Shown here: in pieces, positions 1 to 5,638 of the stretch | Numbering within the stretch: the first letter of the stretch is position 1 | Layout: every line of letters starts with the position of its first letter | Source: Caryophanales bacterium UBA1231 | GTDB lineage: Bacteria > Bacillota_I > Bacilli_A > ML615J-28 > CAG-313 | Direction of reading: 5' to 3' | DNA length: 5,638 nt | Assembly (NCBI GenBank): GCA_002309035.1 | Contig: DBWT01000080.1 | Location: 6,157 to 11,794 of the forward strand | The notes under the pieces: model-generated | Databases searched by the model: none | What the model was told of the DNA's origin: nothing | What the model saw: only the letters and a program-made list of their open reading frames with translations | Program-made: the position numbers and the translations under genes

Positions 1-1098
1 TTAAATGAAGATGAATTACCTTTAACACTTCCAAAAATGGGTAAAATTACTCTAAGTGGTACTGGTGAAAGTCCATTAGCTAATGCTAAAGAGTGGTTAA
101 CTGTTAAGAGAAGTGATGGTGTCATGGGAAGACGTGAAACTAATACTATGCCACAATGGGCAGGTAGTTGTTGGTATTATATCGGCTATTTATTAAAAGA
201 AAATGGTCATATTTTACCATTAAGCGATAAGTCTGTTCAAGATATGGTTAATTATTGGTTGCCTGTTGATCTATACATCGGTGGTGCTGAACATGCTGTA
301 CTACATTTACTATATGCAAGATTCTGGCATAAAGTATTATATGATTGTGGAATTGTTAAAACAAAAGAACCTTTCCAAAAATTATTCAATCAAGGTATTA
401 TTTTAGGTTCAGATGGCCAAAAGATGTCAAAATCAAAAGGTAATGTTGTTAATCCTGATGATATCGTTAAAAACTATGGTGCTGATACTTTAAGACTTTG
501 TGAAATGTTCATGGGTCCACTTGATGCCATGAAGCCTTGGAGTACACAAGGTGTTGAAGGTGCTCGTCGTTTCTTAGAAAGAGTTTATCGTTTATATACT
601 GAAGTGGCTAAAGTAAGTGAAGATGAAAGATCGGATTTAGAAAAGATTTATCATCAAACAGTTAAAAAAGTATCTCTTGATTATGAAGGTTTGCGTTTTA
701 ATACGGCGATTGCACAAATGATGATTTTTATTAATGAGGCTTATAAACAACAAAGTATTCCAAGAAAATATCTAGAAGGTTTCTTAAAATTACTAAATCC
801 TGTAGCTCCACACATTACTGAAGAGTTATGGAATAAAGTCATGAAACACGAATCATTAATCGTTTATGAAAAATGGCCTGAATATGATGAAGAACTAGCT
901 AGTGAAAAAGAAATTACAATAGTCGTACAAATCAATGGTAAAATTAGAGAAAAACTAAATGTTAGTGTGGATACAGCTAAAGAAGAAGTTGAAAAACTTG
1001 CTCTTGAACTTCCACGAATCAAAGAATTACTAAGTGGTTTAACAGTTGTTAAAACAATTGTTGTACCTAATAAGTTAGTGAATATTGTTGTTCGCTAA
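1..1098 (+). CDS. leuS: Leucyl-tRNA synthetase, C-terminal part (5' truncated by window edge)
   Basis: Class I aminoacyl-tRNA synthetase that charges tRNA-Leu with leucine in the cytoplasm. The frame is open from base 1, so the gene starts upstream; 365 codons are visible, less than half of the usual bacterial length of about 800-870 residues. The visible part begins just after the CP1 editing domain, with the GTGESPLA motif (fragment residues about 21-28) leading back into the Rossmann catalytic core. The core shows GSCWYY, the [18 protein letters not shown] segment and the KMSKS ATP-binding signature (bases 421-435, fragment residues 141-145). After it come the helical anticodon-binding domain ([12 protein letters not shown]) and the small C-terminal domain ([12 protein letters not shown]). 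It ends at TAA. No frameshift or missing key residue is seen. The ATG at base 37 is internal and is not the start. Any T-box leader would lie outside the window. Confidence 0.98.
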   Translation, partial: LNEDELPLTLPKMGKITLSGTGESPLANAKEWLTVKRSDGVMGRRETNTMPQWAGSCWYYIGYLLKENGHILPLSDKSVQDMVNYWLPVDLYIGGAEHAVLHLLYARFWHKVLYDCGIVKTKEPFQKLFNQGIILGSDGQKMSKSKGNVVNPDDIVKNYGADTLRLCEMFMGPLDAMKPWSTQGVEGARRFLERVYRLYTEVAKVSEDERSDLEKIYHQTVKKVSLDYEGLRFNTAIAQMMIFINEAYKQQSIPRKYLEGFLKLLNPVAPHITEELWNKVMKHESLIVYEKWPEYDEELASEKEITIVVQINGKIREKLNVSVDTAKEEVEKLALELPRIKELLSGLTVVKTIVVPNKLVNIVVR

Positions 1099-1117
1099 TT
1101 TTCGAAAACGACTTTTC

Positions 1118-1146
1118 TTTATTTTTATATTTTAATTGGGTAAAAT
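1118..1146 (+). promoter_or_regulatory. Possible weak promoter for the A24 peptidase/protease pair
   Basis: TAAAAT at 1141-1146 matches the -10 consensus at five of six positions and lies 15 bases before the TTG start. The -35 at the usual spacing (TTTATT, 1118-1123) is poor, and there is no proper TGn extension. The 63-base gap after leuS has no strong terminator, so read-through from leuS is an equally good explanation. Confidence 0.28.
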
Positions 1147-1152
1147 AACATC

Positions 1153-1158
1153 GGTGAT
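1153..1158 (+). promoter_or_regulatory. Ribosome binding site supporting the TTG start at 1162
   Basis: GGTGAT corresponds to the downstream half of the full 16S-complementary sequence AAGGAGGTGATC. Aligned that way, the core would sit about 7 bases before TTG at 1162. The in-frame stop TAA at 1141-1143 leaves no ATG, GTG or other TTG upstream, so this TTG is the best start. Confidence 0.5.
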
Positions 1159-1161
1159 ATA

Positions 1162-1803
1162 TTGATTATTTGTTTTATTATTACTGTTATTTTATCCTTT
1201 ATATTTTCTATAATCGATTGTTATATCGTTTATCAAAGAATAAAAAAGAAAAACATTGTTTTTTACTTTTTGTTTTCAATAATTGTTAGTTCATTATTCA
1301 TTGTTTTCGAAAGATTAGTTAGTCATAGTAATGATTTATTTAGTGTATTAATTGTTATTGTTTTAGTATCAATAAGTATAGTTGATCATTATTTAATGAT
1401 TATTCCTGATAGTTATAATATTTTTATTGGTATTACATCATTAGTAAAGATAATATATTGTGTTTTACAAAAACAACCACAAATGTTTTATGGAAAGTGG
1501 GATTTGATAAGTGGTTTATCGATAACAATTTTATTAATGCTCATCACATATTTAATTTCTAAAAAGAAAGAAATTATGGGCTTTGGTGATTTAAAGCTAT
1601 TACTTAGTGTTGTTATTATGATTGGCCTCATCAATCAATTGTTAGTTCTTTTTGTCAGCTGCTTGGTTGCAGTTGTGGTGGAAGTAGTAGTTTTCCATTT
1701 AAAAAGAAAGATGATACCATTTGGTCCATATTTAGCATTTGGTATAATGATTGTTATATTGTTTCAACCGTTAATAAGAAAATATATTAACTTATTAATC
1801 TAA
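1162..1803 (+). CDS. A24-family prepilin peptidase-like aspartic membrane protease
   Basis: Predicted polytopic membrane protein of 213 residues related to type IV prepilin peptidases (PilD/ComC/TadV, MEROPS A24), which cut the leader peptides of pilin-like proteins at the cytoplasmic face of the membrane. The two expected catalytic aspartates are visible. The first is Asp75 in the IVDHYLMIIPD segment, equivalent to the D...PD motif of PilD. The second is Asp143 in the signature G140-F141-G142-D143, followed by LKLL. The late motif IPFGPYLAFG (185-194) is also typical. About six hydrophobic segments span the protein. It is shorter than classical PilD, lacks the cysteine pairs and shows no recognisable N-terminal methyltransferase domain, so it is a peptidase-only form. 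Start is TTG. No pilin, assembly ATPase or competence gene is visible, so the substrate is unknown. Its stop abuts the ribosome binding site of the next gene, which suggests co-translation. Family assignment is firm; biological role is inference. Confidence 0.85.
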   Translation: MIICFIITVILSFIFSIIDCYIVYQRIKKKNIVFYFLFSIIVSSLFIVFERLVSHSNDLFSVLIVIVLVSISIVDHYLMIIPDSYNIFIGITSLVKIIYCVLQKQPQMFYGKWDLISGLSITILLMLITYLISKKKEIMGFGDLKLLLSVVIMIGLINQLLVLFVSCLVAVVVEVVVFHLKRKMIPFGPYLAFGIMIVILFQPLIRKYINLLI

Positions 1804-1815
1804 AGGAGTGGTATT

Positions 1816-2955
1816 ATGAAAAAACGGGTTTTGAAAATCTTAATTATTATGTTTTTAGCTTTGGTTGTTTGTAGTTGTAGTTTATTTAGCTATGGGACAA
1901 ATCAATCAAATACGTCTGTTAAACCTAATTCATCAACTACGGAATTAGGTGCAAATGAAAAAGTAGAAATCAAAGAATCAACATCAGTCTATACGCCTTC
2001 TTCAATCGAAGAAGCTGTTCAAAAAGTATACGAAAGTGTTGTAGCGATTTATTCCAGCAATGCTAGTTCGAAAAGTAGCGGTAGTGGTGTTATAATTGGT
2101 GAAGGTGAAGAATATTCATATATTATTACTTGTCATCACGTCATTGAAGGCTATTCAAATATTCAAGTAGCTTTAAGTGATAACTCAACATATCAAGCTT
2201 ATTTGGTTGGTGGTGATGAAAGAAGTGATATTGCTGTCATCAAAATTCAAAAAACAGGATTAAAAGTGGCTGCATTTATTAAAGATTCATCAAATGTAAC
2301 GATTGCATCAACAGCAATTGCTATAGGTAATCCTCTAGGAACGCTTTCAGGAAGTGTTACAACTGGTATTATTAGTAGCACTAATCGTTTGATTGTTACA
2401 AGCGATGGGATAAGTCGTGACTTAATTCAAACTGATGCGGCTATTAATTCAGGTAATTCTGGTGGTGGCTTATTTAATATTTATGGTGAATTAATTGGTA
2501 TTGTTAATGCTAAGTATCAAGCAACAGGTGTTGAAGGTTTAGGCTTTGCTATACCTGCAAATACAGCTAAATCTATCGCATTAGGCTTAATTGAACTTGG
2601 CTATGTTGAAGGTAGATACAATTTAGGTGTAACATTTAGCGATGGTTATTATCGTAGTGGTGGCTGGTTTAGCGAAGCTACTAAAGTCGTTTATGTTAGT
2701 GCTATCGAACAAAACAGTTCAACTTATGGCTATTTACAAATACAAGATATTTTAGTCGGCATTAATGTTACACATAAAGATGGCACAACTGATACACTAA
2801 ATGCTTTTAGTGTTGCTCAAGATGTTACTAATTTTTTTAATAGTATTAATTTAGCTGTAGGTGATGAAATCGAATTCCTCGTTAAACGTGGTTCTTTAAC
2901 AAGCGATACAGTACATGTTAGTGTTACTGTTGCACAATATATTTATACATCTTAA
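1816..2955 (+). CDS. HtrA/DegP-like trypsin-fold serine protease, predicted lipoprotein, with PDZ-like domain
   Basis: Predicted surface-anchored S1C protease of 379 residues, a family involved in quality control of exported proteins. The N terminus is a lipoprotein signal: MKKR, a hydrophobic stretch (about 5-18), then a V-C-S-C box with the likely lipidated Cys21. A Ser/Thr/Asn-rich linker (about 22-60) follows. The protease domain covers about 62-255, with the triad His108 (CHHVIEG), Asp138 (RSDIAVIKI) and Ser215 (GNSGGG). GNPLG and GLGFAIP are typical HtrA segments. Residues about 268-372 resemble one degenerate PDZ domain (LGVTF, YLQIQDILVGIN, VGDEIEFLVKRG). HtrA normally has GNSGGP; here the Pro is Gly. 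Most Gram-positive HtrA proteins carry a transmembrane anchor instead of a lipobox. AAAGGAG (1802-1808) lies 7 bases before the ATG and overlaps the preceding stop. Gene-neighbour logic suggests an envelope-processing pair with the A24 peptidase. Confidence 0.93.
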   Translation: MKKRVLKILIIMFLALVVCSCSLFSYGTNQSNTSVKPNSSTTELGANEKVEIKESTSVYTPSSIEEAVQKVYESVVAIYSSNASSKSSGSGVIIGEGEEYSYIITCHHVIEGYSNIQVALSDNSTYQAYLVGGDERSDIAVIKIQKTGLKVAAFIKDSSNVTIASTAIAIGNPLGTLSGSVTTGIISSTNRLIVTSDGISRDLIQTDAAINSGNSGGGLFNIYGELIGIVNAKYQATGVEGLGFAIPANTAKSIALGLIELGYVEGRYNLGVTFSDGYYRSGGWFSEATKVVYVSAIEQNSSTYGYLQIQDILVGINVTHKDGTTDTLNAFSVAQDVTNFFNSINLAVGDEIEFLVKRGSLTSDTVHVSVTVAQYIYTS

Positions 2956-2965
2956 TCCAAAATCA

Positions 2966-2994
2966 TTGAAGAAATAATCATTTTTTGATAAAAT
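2966..2994 (+). promoter_or_regulatory. Sigma-A-type promoter for the mechanosensitive channel gene
   Basis: TTGAAG (2966-2971), a 17-base spacer and TAAAAT (2989-2994) preceded by the extended -10 element TG at 2986-2987. Transcription would start near 3000-3002, just before the ribosome binding site at 3007-3014. A rival -10, TATACT at 2994-2999, lacks a good -35 at normal spacing. Two copies of AATCATT (2961-2967 and 2976-2982) flank or overlap the -35 region. Confidence 0.65.
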
Positions 2995-3017
2995 ATACTA
3001 GATAGTGGAGGTGACTT

Positions 3018-3866
3018 ATGATTTTCGCCACTGAAGAAATAACAGAAATCACATGGTCTGATGTTTTTCAGAAGATTCTTAATTGGTGTAAAACCGAGGG
3101 TTTAAAAATCATTATTGGTTTATTAGTTGTTTTTATCCTCTTCCGTATTACTGATTTTGTTTTTAAACGTATTAAGAATCGTTTAATAAAAAAGAATGCT
3201 GATAAAACTGCCAGCATCGTTTTAACTAATTTCTTAAGAATTGCTTTTAAAGTGTTAATTGTTATTTCATATTTAGTATTTATTGGTTTTGAAACAGCGA
3301 CAATTGGTTCTGTTATCGCATCACTTGGCATAGGTATTGGTCTTGCTTTACAAGGCGGTTTATCAAACTTTGCTGGTGGTATAATCATTTTATTTACAAG
3401 ACCATTTAGATTAGATGATTTTATCGAATGTGAAAATGTTTCTGGTACAGTTGAATCAATCTTGCTTTTCTATACTAAAATAAGAACTTTTGATAACAAG
3501 GTTGTTATGATTCCTAACAGCAAATTAACATCATCAAGCATTATTAACTACACACTAAAACCTACTCGTCGTGTTGATGTTACTGTACAAATGTCATATG
3601 ATTCAAATCTTGAACAAGTTAAGCAAGCAGTTGATGAACTAGTTAAAGATAATTTAATGATTCTAGCTCATCCAGTACCTGCTGTTAATGTTTCAGAATT
3701 CCAAGATAGTGGTATCAAACTATTGATTAGAGTTTGGGTTAAAACAGAAGATTATTGGACTGTTAAGTTTATGTTACAAGATGAACTTAAGAAGATGTTT
3801 GATAAATACAATGTTACAATTCCATTCCCTCAAATGGATGTTCATATTGTTGATAAAGGCAAATAG
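3018..3866 (+). CDS. mscS: Small-conductance mechanosensitive channel, MscS family
   Basis: Inner-membrane osmotic safety valve; MscS channels are heptamers that open under membrane tension on hypo-osmotic shock. At 282 residues it is almost the size of E. coli MscS (286). Three transmembrane helices are visible: about 28-50, 68-90 and the pore-lining TM3 about 95-127. TM3 has the Gly/Ala-rich pattern ASLGIGIGLALQGGLSN, where the E. coli gate leucines 105 and 109 correspond to Ile105 and Leu109 and Q112-G113 is kept at the hinge. The beta domain (RPFRLDDFIE, GTVESI, MIPNSKL, INYT) and the C-terminal alpha/beta domain ending in PFPQMDVHI are complete. The ribosome binding site GGAGGTGA (3007-3014) is strong and well spaced to ATG 3018. 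It is flanked by its own promoter and a terminator, so it is probably monocistronic, although read-through from the upstream protease is not blocked by a clear terminator. Confidence 0.97.
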   Translation: MIFATEEITEITWSDVFQKILNWCKTEGLKIIIGLLVVFILFRITDFVFKRIKNRLIKKNADKTASIVLTNFLRIAFKVLIVISYLVFIGFETATIGSVIASLGIGIGLALQGGLSNFAGGIIILFTRPFRLDDFIECENVSGTVESILLFYTKIRTFDNKVVMIPNSKLTSSSIINYTLKPTRRVDVTVQMSYDSNLEQVKQAVDELVKDNLMILAHPVPAVNVSEFQDSGIKLLIRVWVKTEDYWTVKFMLQDELKKMFDKYNVTIPFPQMDVHIVDKGK

Positions 3867-3885
3867 ACTAATTTGCCTTTTTTTT
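3855..3885 (+). terminator. Strong intrinsic terminator overlapping the mscS stop codon
   Basis: Perfect 10-base-pair stem: AAAGGCAAAT (3855-3864) pairs with ATTTGCCTTT (3871-3880) across the six-base loop AGACTA. It leads into a run of eight T (3878-3885), the first three of which also form the foot of the stem. The left arm contains the last coding codons and the first base of the TAG stop, so the terminator starts inside the gene. The right arm preceded by A-rich sequence gives partial symmetry, but no gene converges from the other strand. Confidence 0.92.
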
Positions 3886-3914
3886 ATGCAAAAATAAATA
3901 TAATATGGTATAAT
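3885..3914 (+). promoter_or_regulatory. Extended -10 promoter for the flavin reductase-like/cyclophilin/dehydrogenase operon
   Basis: A perfect TGnTATAAT element (TG at 3906-3907, TATAAT at 3909-3914) follows directly after the terminator T-run. The -35 is weak (TATGCA at 3885-3890, 18-base spacer), as is common when the extended -10 is intact. Transcription would start near 3921, leaving a leader of about 27 bases. Confidence 0.78.
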
Positions 3915-3947
3915 ATTAAGAGAAATATAAATAAAAGGAGATAGAAT

Positions 3948-4382
3948 ATGTCTTTTTCGGCTTTTAATCATAGCGTTAGTGTTGTTGGCTTTGTCCGCAA
4001 CAATCAAAAATATTGTATGACATGTGCATGGGCAACACAAGTTGGTTATGATAAAATAATGATGCTTATTGGTAGTCAATCAGTCACTGGTTCTAAAGTA
4101 TTAAAAGGTGATATTATCGGTGTTAGTGCCTTAAGTATTTATCAAAAGGATATCGCTTTAAAGATTGGTGATGCCCATAGTGATGAAGTTGATAAATTAG
4201 AAGGAATACAATATCAAATATCCCAAGATGCTATTTATATTCTTAATGCTTCAAGAATCATGAAAGTTAAAGTCTTAGATATTTTACATTTACCTGGCAT
4301 CGAAGAAGATAATTTAATCTATGGTGAAATCGTTGACCATATTGAAACAATTTTCCCTTTTTTGAATATGAGTGATTTATAG
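3948..4382 (+). CDS. Flavin reductase-like, FMN-binding split-barrel domain protein
   Basis: Small cytoplasmic protein of 144 residues resembling the flavin reductase-like (NAD(P)H:FMN oxidoreductase, split-barrel) family, whose members bind FMN and either supply reduced flavin or act in electron transfer. The best clue is the segment KYCMTCAWATQVG (21-33), which matches the family pattern in which a Met-Thr-x-x-Trp stretch precedes the FMN-phosphate contacts. It is followed by a beta strand (MMLIGSQSVTGSKVL, 39-52) and the late ILHLPGIEEDNLIYGEIVDHIE region, typical of the strand where these proteins end. No signal peptide or membrane segment is seen. The ribosome binding site AAAAGGAG (3933-3940) lies 7 bases before ATG 3948. 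It is the first gene of its operon and its TAG stop forms part of the next gene's ribosome binding site. The family call is by motif and size; the substrate is unknown, and a non-catalytic flavin-binding role is possible. Confidence 0.72.
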   Translation: MSFSAFNHSVSVVGFVRNNQKYCMTCAWATQVGYDKIMMLIGSQSVTGSKVLKGDIIGVSALSIYQKDIALKIGDAHSDEVDKLEGIQYQISQDAIYILNASRIMKVKVLDILHLPGIEEDNLIYGEIVDHIETIFPFLNMSDL

Positions 4383-4386
4383 GAGG
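4381..4386 (+). promoter_or_regulatory. Ribosome binding site fixing the cyclophilin start at 4393
   Basis: AGGAGG, the full consensus, lies 6 bases before ATG 4393 and shares two bases with the TAG stop of the preceding gene. It rules out the longer reading from GTG at 4372, which would make the ribosome binding site itself coding and has no upstream site of similar quality. Confidence 0.93.
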
Positions 4387-4392
4387 AATAAC

Positions 4393-4884
4393 ATGGTTAA
4401 AATAATATTAGAAGATGATCGTGAGATAAATATTGATTTATTTGAAGAAGTTGCACCTGAAACAGTTGCGAATTTCAAGAATTTAGTTGAAAACAATTAT
4501 TATGATGGTGTTATTTTCCATCGTATAATCCCACATTTTGTTATTCAAACAGGTGGTTTTACGATTGAAGATAATGAAATTGTCATGAAAGAACATGTTA
4601 AACCTATCCGTGGTGAATTCTTAGCTAATGGATTTGATAACAAATTACCTCATACAAAAGGTGTTGTATCGATGGCAAGAACAAATGAATTCAATAGTGC
4701 TTCATCACAATTCTTTATTTGTGTTGAAGATTGCCCACATTTAGATGGAAACTATGCCGCATTCGGTAAAGTTAAAGATGATTCAAGTATGGCAATTGCT
4801 GTTGAACTTAGCGAAGCACCAAGGGATTATCGTGATTTTCCTTTGTATCCAGTTATGATTAAGAAGGTGATCATCGTTGATTAA
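4393..4884 (+). CDS. Peptidyl-prolyl cis-trans isomerase, cyclophilin type
   Basis: Cytoplasmic single-domain foldase of 163 residues that catalyses cis-trans isomerisation of Xaa-Pro bonds (PpiB-like). No signal peptide is present. Conserved elements in order: ETVANFKNLV (23-32); the active-site motif FHRIIPHFVIQTGG (42-55) with catalytic Arg44, Phe49 and Gln52; and VSMARTNEFNSASSQFFI (92-109) with Gln106 and Phe108, equivalent to human cyclophilin A Gln111 and Phe113. LDGNYAAFGKV (117-127) follows. The residue at the position of human Trp121, which contacts cyclosporin, is His116, and human His126 corresponds to Tyr121; such changes are common in bacterial cyclophilins and usually reduce cyclosporin sensitivity. 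Start is ATG 4393, chosen from the AGGAGG site just upstream. It lies 10 bases after the flavin-reductase-like gene and overlaps the following dehydrogenase gene by 8 bases, so the three are likely co-transcribed and translationally coupled. Confidence 0.96.
   Translation: MVKIILEDDREINIDLFEEVAPETVANFKNLVENNYYDGVIFHRIIPHFVIQTGGFTIEDNEIVMKEHVKPIRGEFLANGFDNKLPHTKGVVSMARTNEFNSASSQFFICVEDCPHLDGNYAAFGKVKDDSSMAIAVELSEAPRDYRDFPLYPVMIKKVIIVD
4864..4872 (+). promoter_or_regulatory. Ribosome binding site inside the cyclophilin gene for the TTG-started dehydrogenase
   Basis: AAGGTGATC matches the downstream part of the 16S-complementary sequence GGAGGTGATC with one G-to-A change. By that alignment its core is about 9 bases before TTG 4877. 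It encodes the end of the cyclophilin (KKVII) at the same time, which is typical of coupled overlapping genes. Confidence 0.75.
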
Positions 4885-5638
4885 TTTTATCTTTACTTCA
4901 CCAACGAAGATTTTTTTTGGAAAAGGTGTCGAAAAAGAAATTGGCGAAAAATTAAAAGAATACAATTATCATAAATGTCTATTAGTTTATGGTAAAAGTA
5001 GTATTTTTAAAATCGGTTTATATGATACAATCGTTGAAAGTTTAAAAAAGAACAACATTGAATATCTAGAATTATCAGGAATTGAAGCTAATCCTAAAGT
5101 TGATAAAGTAAGAATAGGGGTTGAAATGGTAAAAAACAACAATATCGATGTTATTGTTGCAATCGGTGGAGGTAGTGTTATTGATACTGCTAAATCGATT
5201 GGTGTATCTTCCTATGTTGATTTTGATCCATATTTATTTAACTTAGGTGAAAAAAAGCCATTGAAGTGTGTGCCAATTTGGACGATACTAACAATTTCTG
5301 CTGCTGGTTCTGAACTAAGTAATTCTTGTGTTATTAGTGATCCAGTACATAATTTAAAAAGAGGATTTAATTCTGATTTAATTCGCCCACAAGTAAGTTT
5401 TTTGAATCCCGAATTAACATATTCAGTTTCAAATTATCAAAAGGCATGTGGTATTGTTGATATTTTAATGCACACTTTGGAACGTTTCTTAGTCGAAGAA
5501 GATGCAGAAATTACAAAAAATATGGCTGTTGGATTGATGAAGACTGTATTAAATGAAGGTTTAAAAGTCTATAATAATCCAAATGATTATGCATCACATG
5601 CTAACATTATGTTAGCTAGTTCATTGTCTCACAATGGT
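4877..5638 (+). CDS. Iron-containing (group III) alcohol dehydrogenase, N-terminal part (3' truncated by window edge)
   Basis: Cytoplasmic NAD(P)H-dependent, metal-requiring dehydrogenase of the Fe-ADH superfamily, closest in pattern to the butanol dehydrogenase/YugJ/YqhD branch, which reduces aldehydes such as butyraldehyde. The frame has 254 codons without a stop to the right edge; the family is usually about 380-400 residues. Seen in order: the N-terminal FTSPTKIFFGKG (6-17), the nucleotide-binding GGGSVIDTAKSIG (97-109), LTISAAGSELSN (138-149) and GIVDILMHTLERF (192-204). The last supplies the first two metal ligands, Asp195 and His199 (DxxxH). The other two His ligands would lie beyond the window. 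The start is TTG 4877, which overlaps the cyclophilin stop by 8 bases. It is preceded by a ribosome binding site that fits it, and the N terminus MINFIFTSP matches the usual family start. The exact substrate, and NADH versus NADPH, cannot be told from this part. Confidence 0.92.
   Translation, partial: MINFIFTSPTKIFFGKGVEKEIGEKLKEYNYHKCLLVYGKSSIFKIGLYDTIVESLKKNNIEYLELSGIEANPKVDKVRIGVEMVKNNNIDVIVAIGGGSVIDTAKSIGVSSYVDFDPYLFNLGEKKPLKCVPIWTILTISAAGSELSNSCVISDPVHNLKRGFNSDLIRPQVSFLNPELTYSVSNYQKACGIVDILMHTLERFLVEEDAEITKNMAVGLMKTVLNEGLKVYNNPNDYASHANIMLASSLSHNG

Noticed and set aside
1099..1108. Perfect palindrome TTTTCGAAAA just after the leuS stop, a possible operator.
   Set aside because: Ten bases, AT-rich and not near a convincing promoter; likely chance.
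1104..1127. Possible leuS terminator: GAAAA (1104-1108) paired with TTTTC (1113-1117) followed by T-rich sequence.
   Set aside because: The stem is only five base pairs with a single G-C pair, and the T-run is interrupted; too weak to call in AT-rich sequence.
2977..2989. Possible terminator after the protease gene: ATCA paired with TGAT around a T-run.
   Set aside because: A four-base stem with the T-run in the loop rather than after it; not a terminator.
3068..3388. Minus-strand open frame opposite the mscS gene.
   Set aside because: It lies wholly antisense to a clear MscS gene, has no recognisable domain and no ribosome binding site; a shadow of the real gene.
3774..4079. Minus-strand open frame spanning the end of mscS and the start of the flavin-reductase-like gene.
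   Set aside because: It runs through the terminator and promoter of the + strand and its protein has low-complexity, non-family composition.
4372..4392. Seven-residue longer N terminus of the cyclophilin from GTG 4372.
   Set aside because: It would translate the consensus AGGAGG site and has no comparable ribosome binding site upstream; ATG 4393 also fits the family's N terminus.
4783..4965. Short minus-strand open frame over the cyclophilin/dehydrogenase junction.
   Set aside because: It is antisense to two well-supported genes and shows no motif.
1..5638. Defence system, CRISPR array, insertion sequence, prophage or genomic-island signals.
   Set aside because: No spaced repeats, terminal inverted repeats, transposase, integrase or effector-like genes are present; all genes are on one strand, have similar composition and mostly belong to core families.

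Overview
This AT-rich window carries seven protein-coding genes, all on the + strand and tightly packed. The longest gene-free gap is about 80 bases, and I found no RNA genes, mobile elements or CRISPR arrays. The AT-rich codons, strong AGGAGG-type ribosome binding sites, extended -10 promoters, two TTG starts and a lipoprotein-type protease point to a low-GC Gram-positive lineage (Bacillota or the Mollicutes-related edge, such as an Erysipelotrichia/RF39-like gut bacterium). The exact taxon is inference. Tryptophan is encoded by TGG throughout and no reading frame is broken by TGA. All six visible stops are TAA or TAG, so TGA does not look like the usual Trp codon here.

Layout: 1-1098 is the 3' part of leuS (leucyl-tRNA synthetase), open at the left edge. 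After 63 bases, a small polytopic membrane peptidase of the A24 prepilin-peptidase type (1162-1803, TTG start) is followed 12 bases later by a lipoprotein HtrA/DegP-like serine protease with a PDZ-like domain (1816-2955). This is an envelope-processing pair that is probably co-translated. A good promoter (2966-2994) then drives a MscS-type mechanosensitive channel (3018-3866). A strong intrinsic terminator, whose stem includes the channel gene's stop codon, ends that unit.

A second extended -10 promoter (3885-3914) starts a three-gene operon: a small flavin-reductase-like FMN-binding protein (3948-4382), a cyclophilin-type peptidyl-prolyl isomerase (4393-4884) and the 5' part of an iron-dependent (group III) alcohol dehydrogenase (4877 to the right edge). 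The last gene starts at a TTG inside the end of the cyclophilin gene. The linkage suggests coordinated housekeeping/redox expression rather than one pathway.

Every gene except the flavin-reductase-like one belongs to a readily recognised family, and that one is assigned with moderate confidence. I see no evidence for a new defence, mobile or secretion system. The points most worth a second look are the stand-alone A24 peptidase next to the protease, the stop-codon terminator, and the overlapping TTG start.
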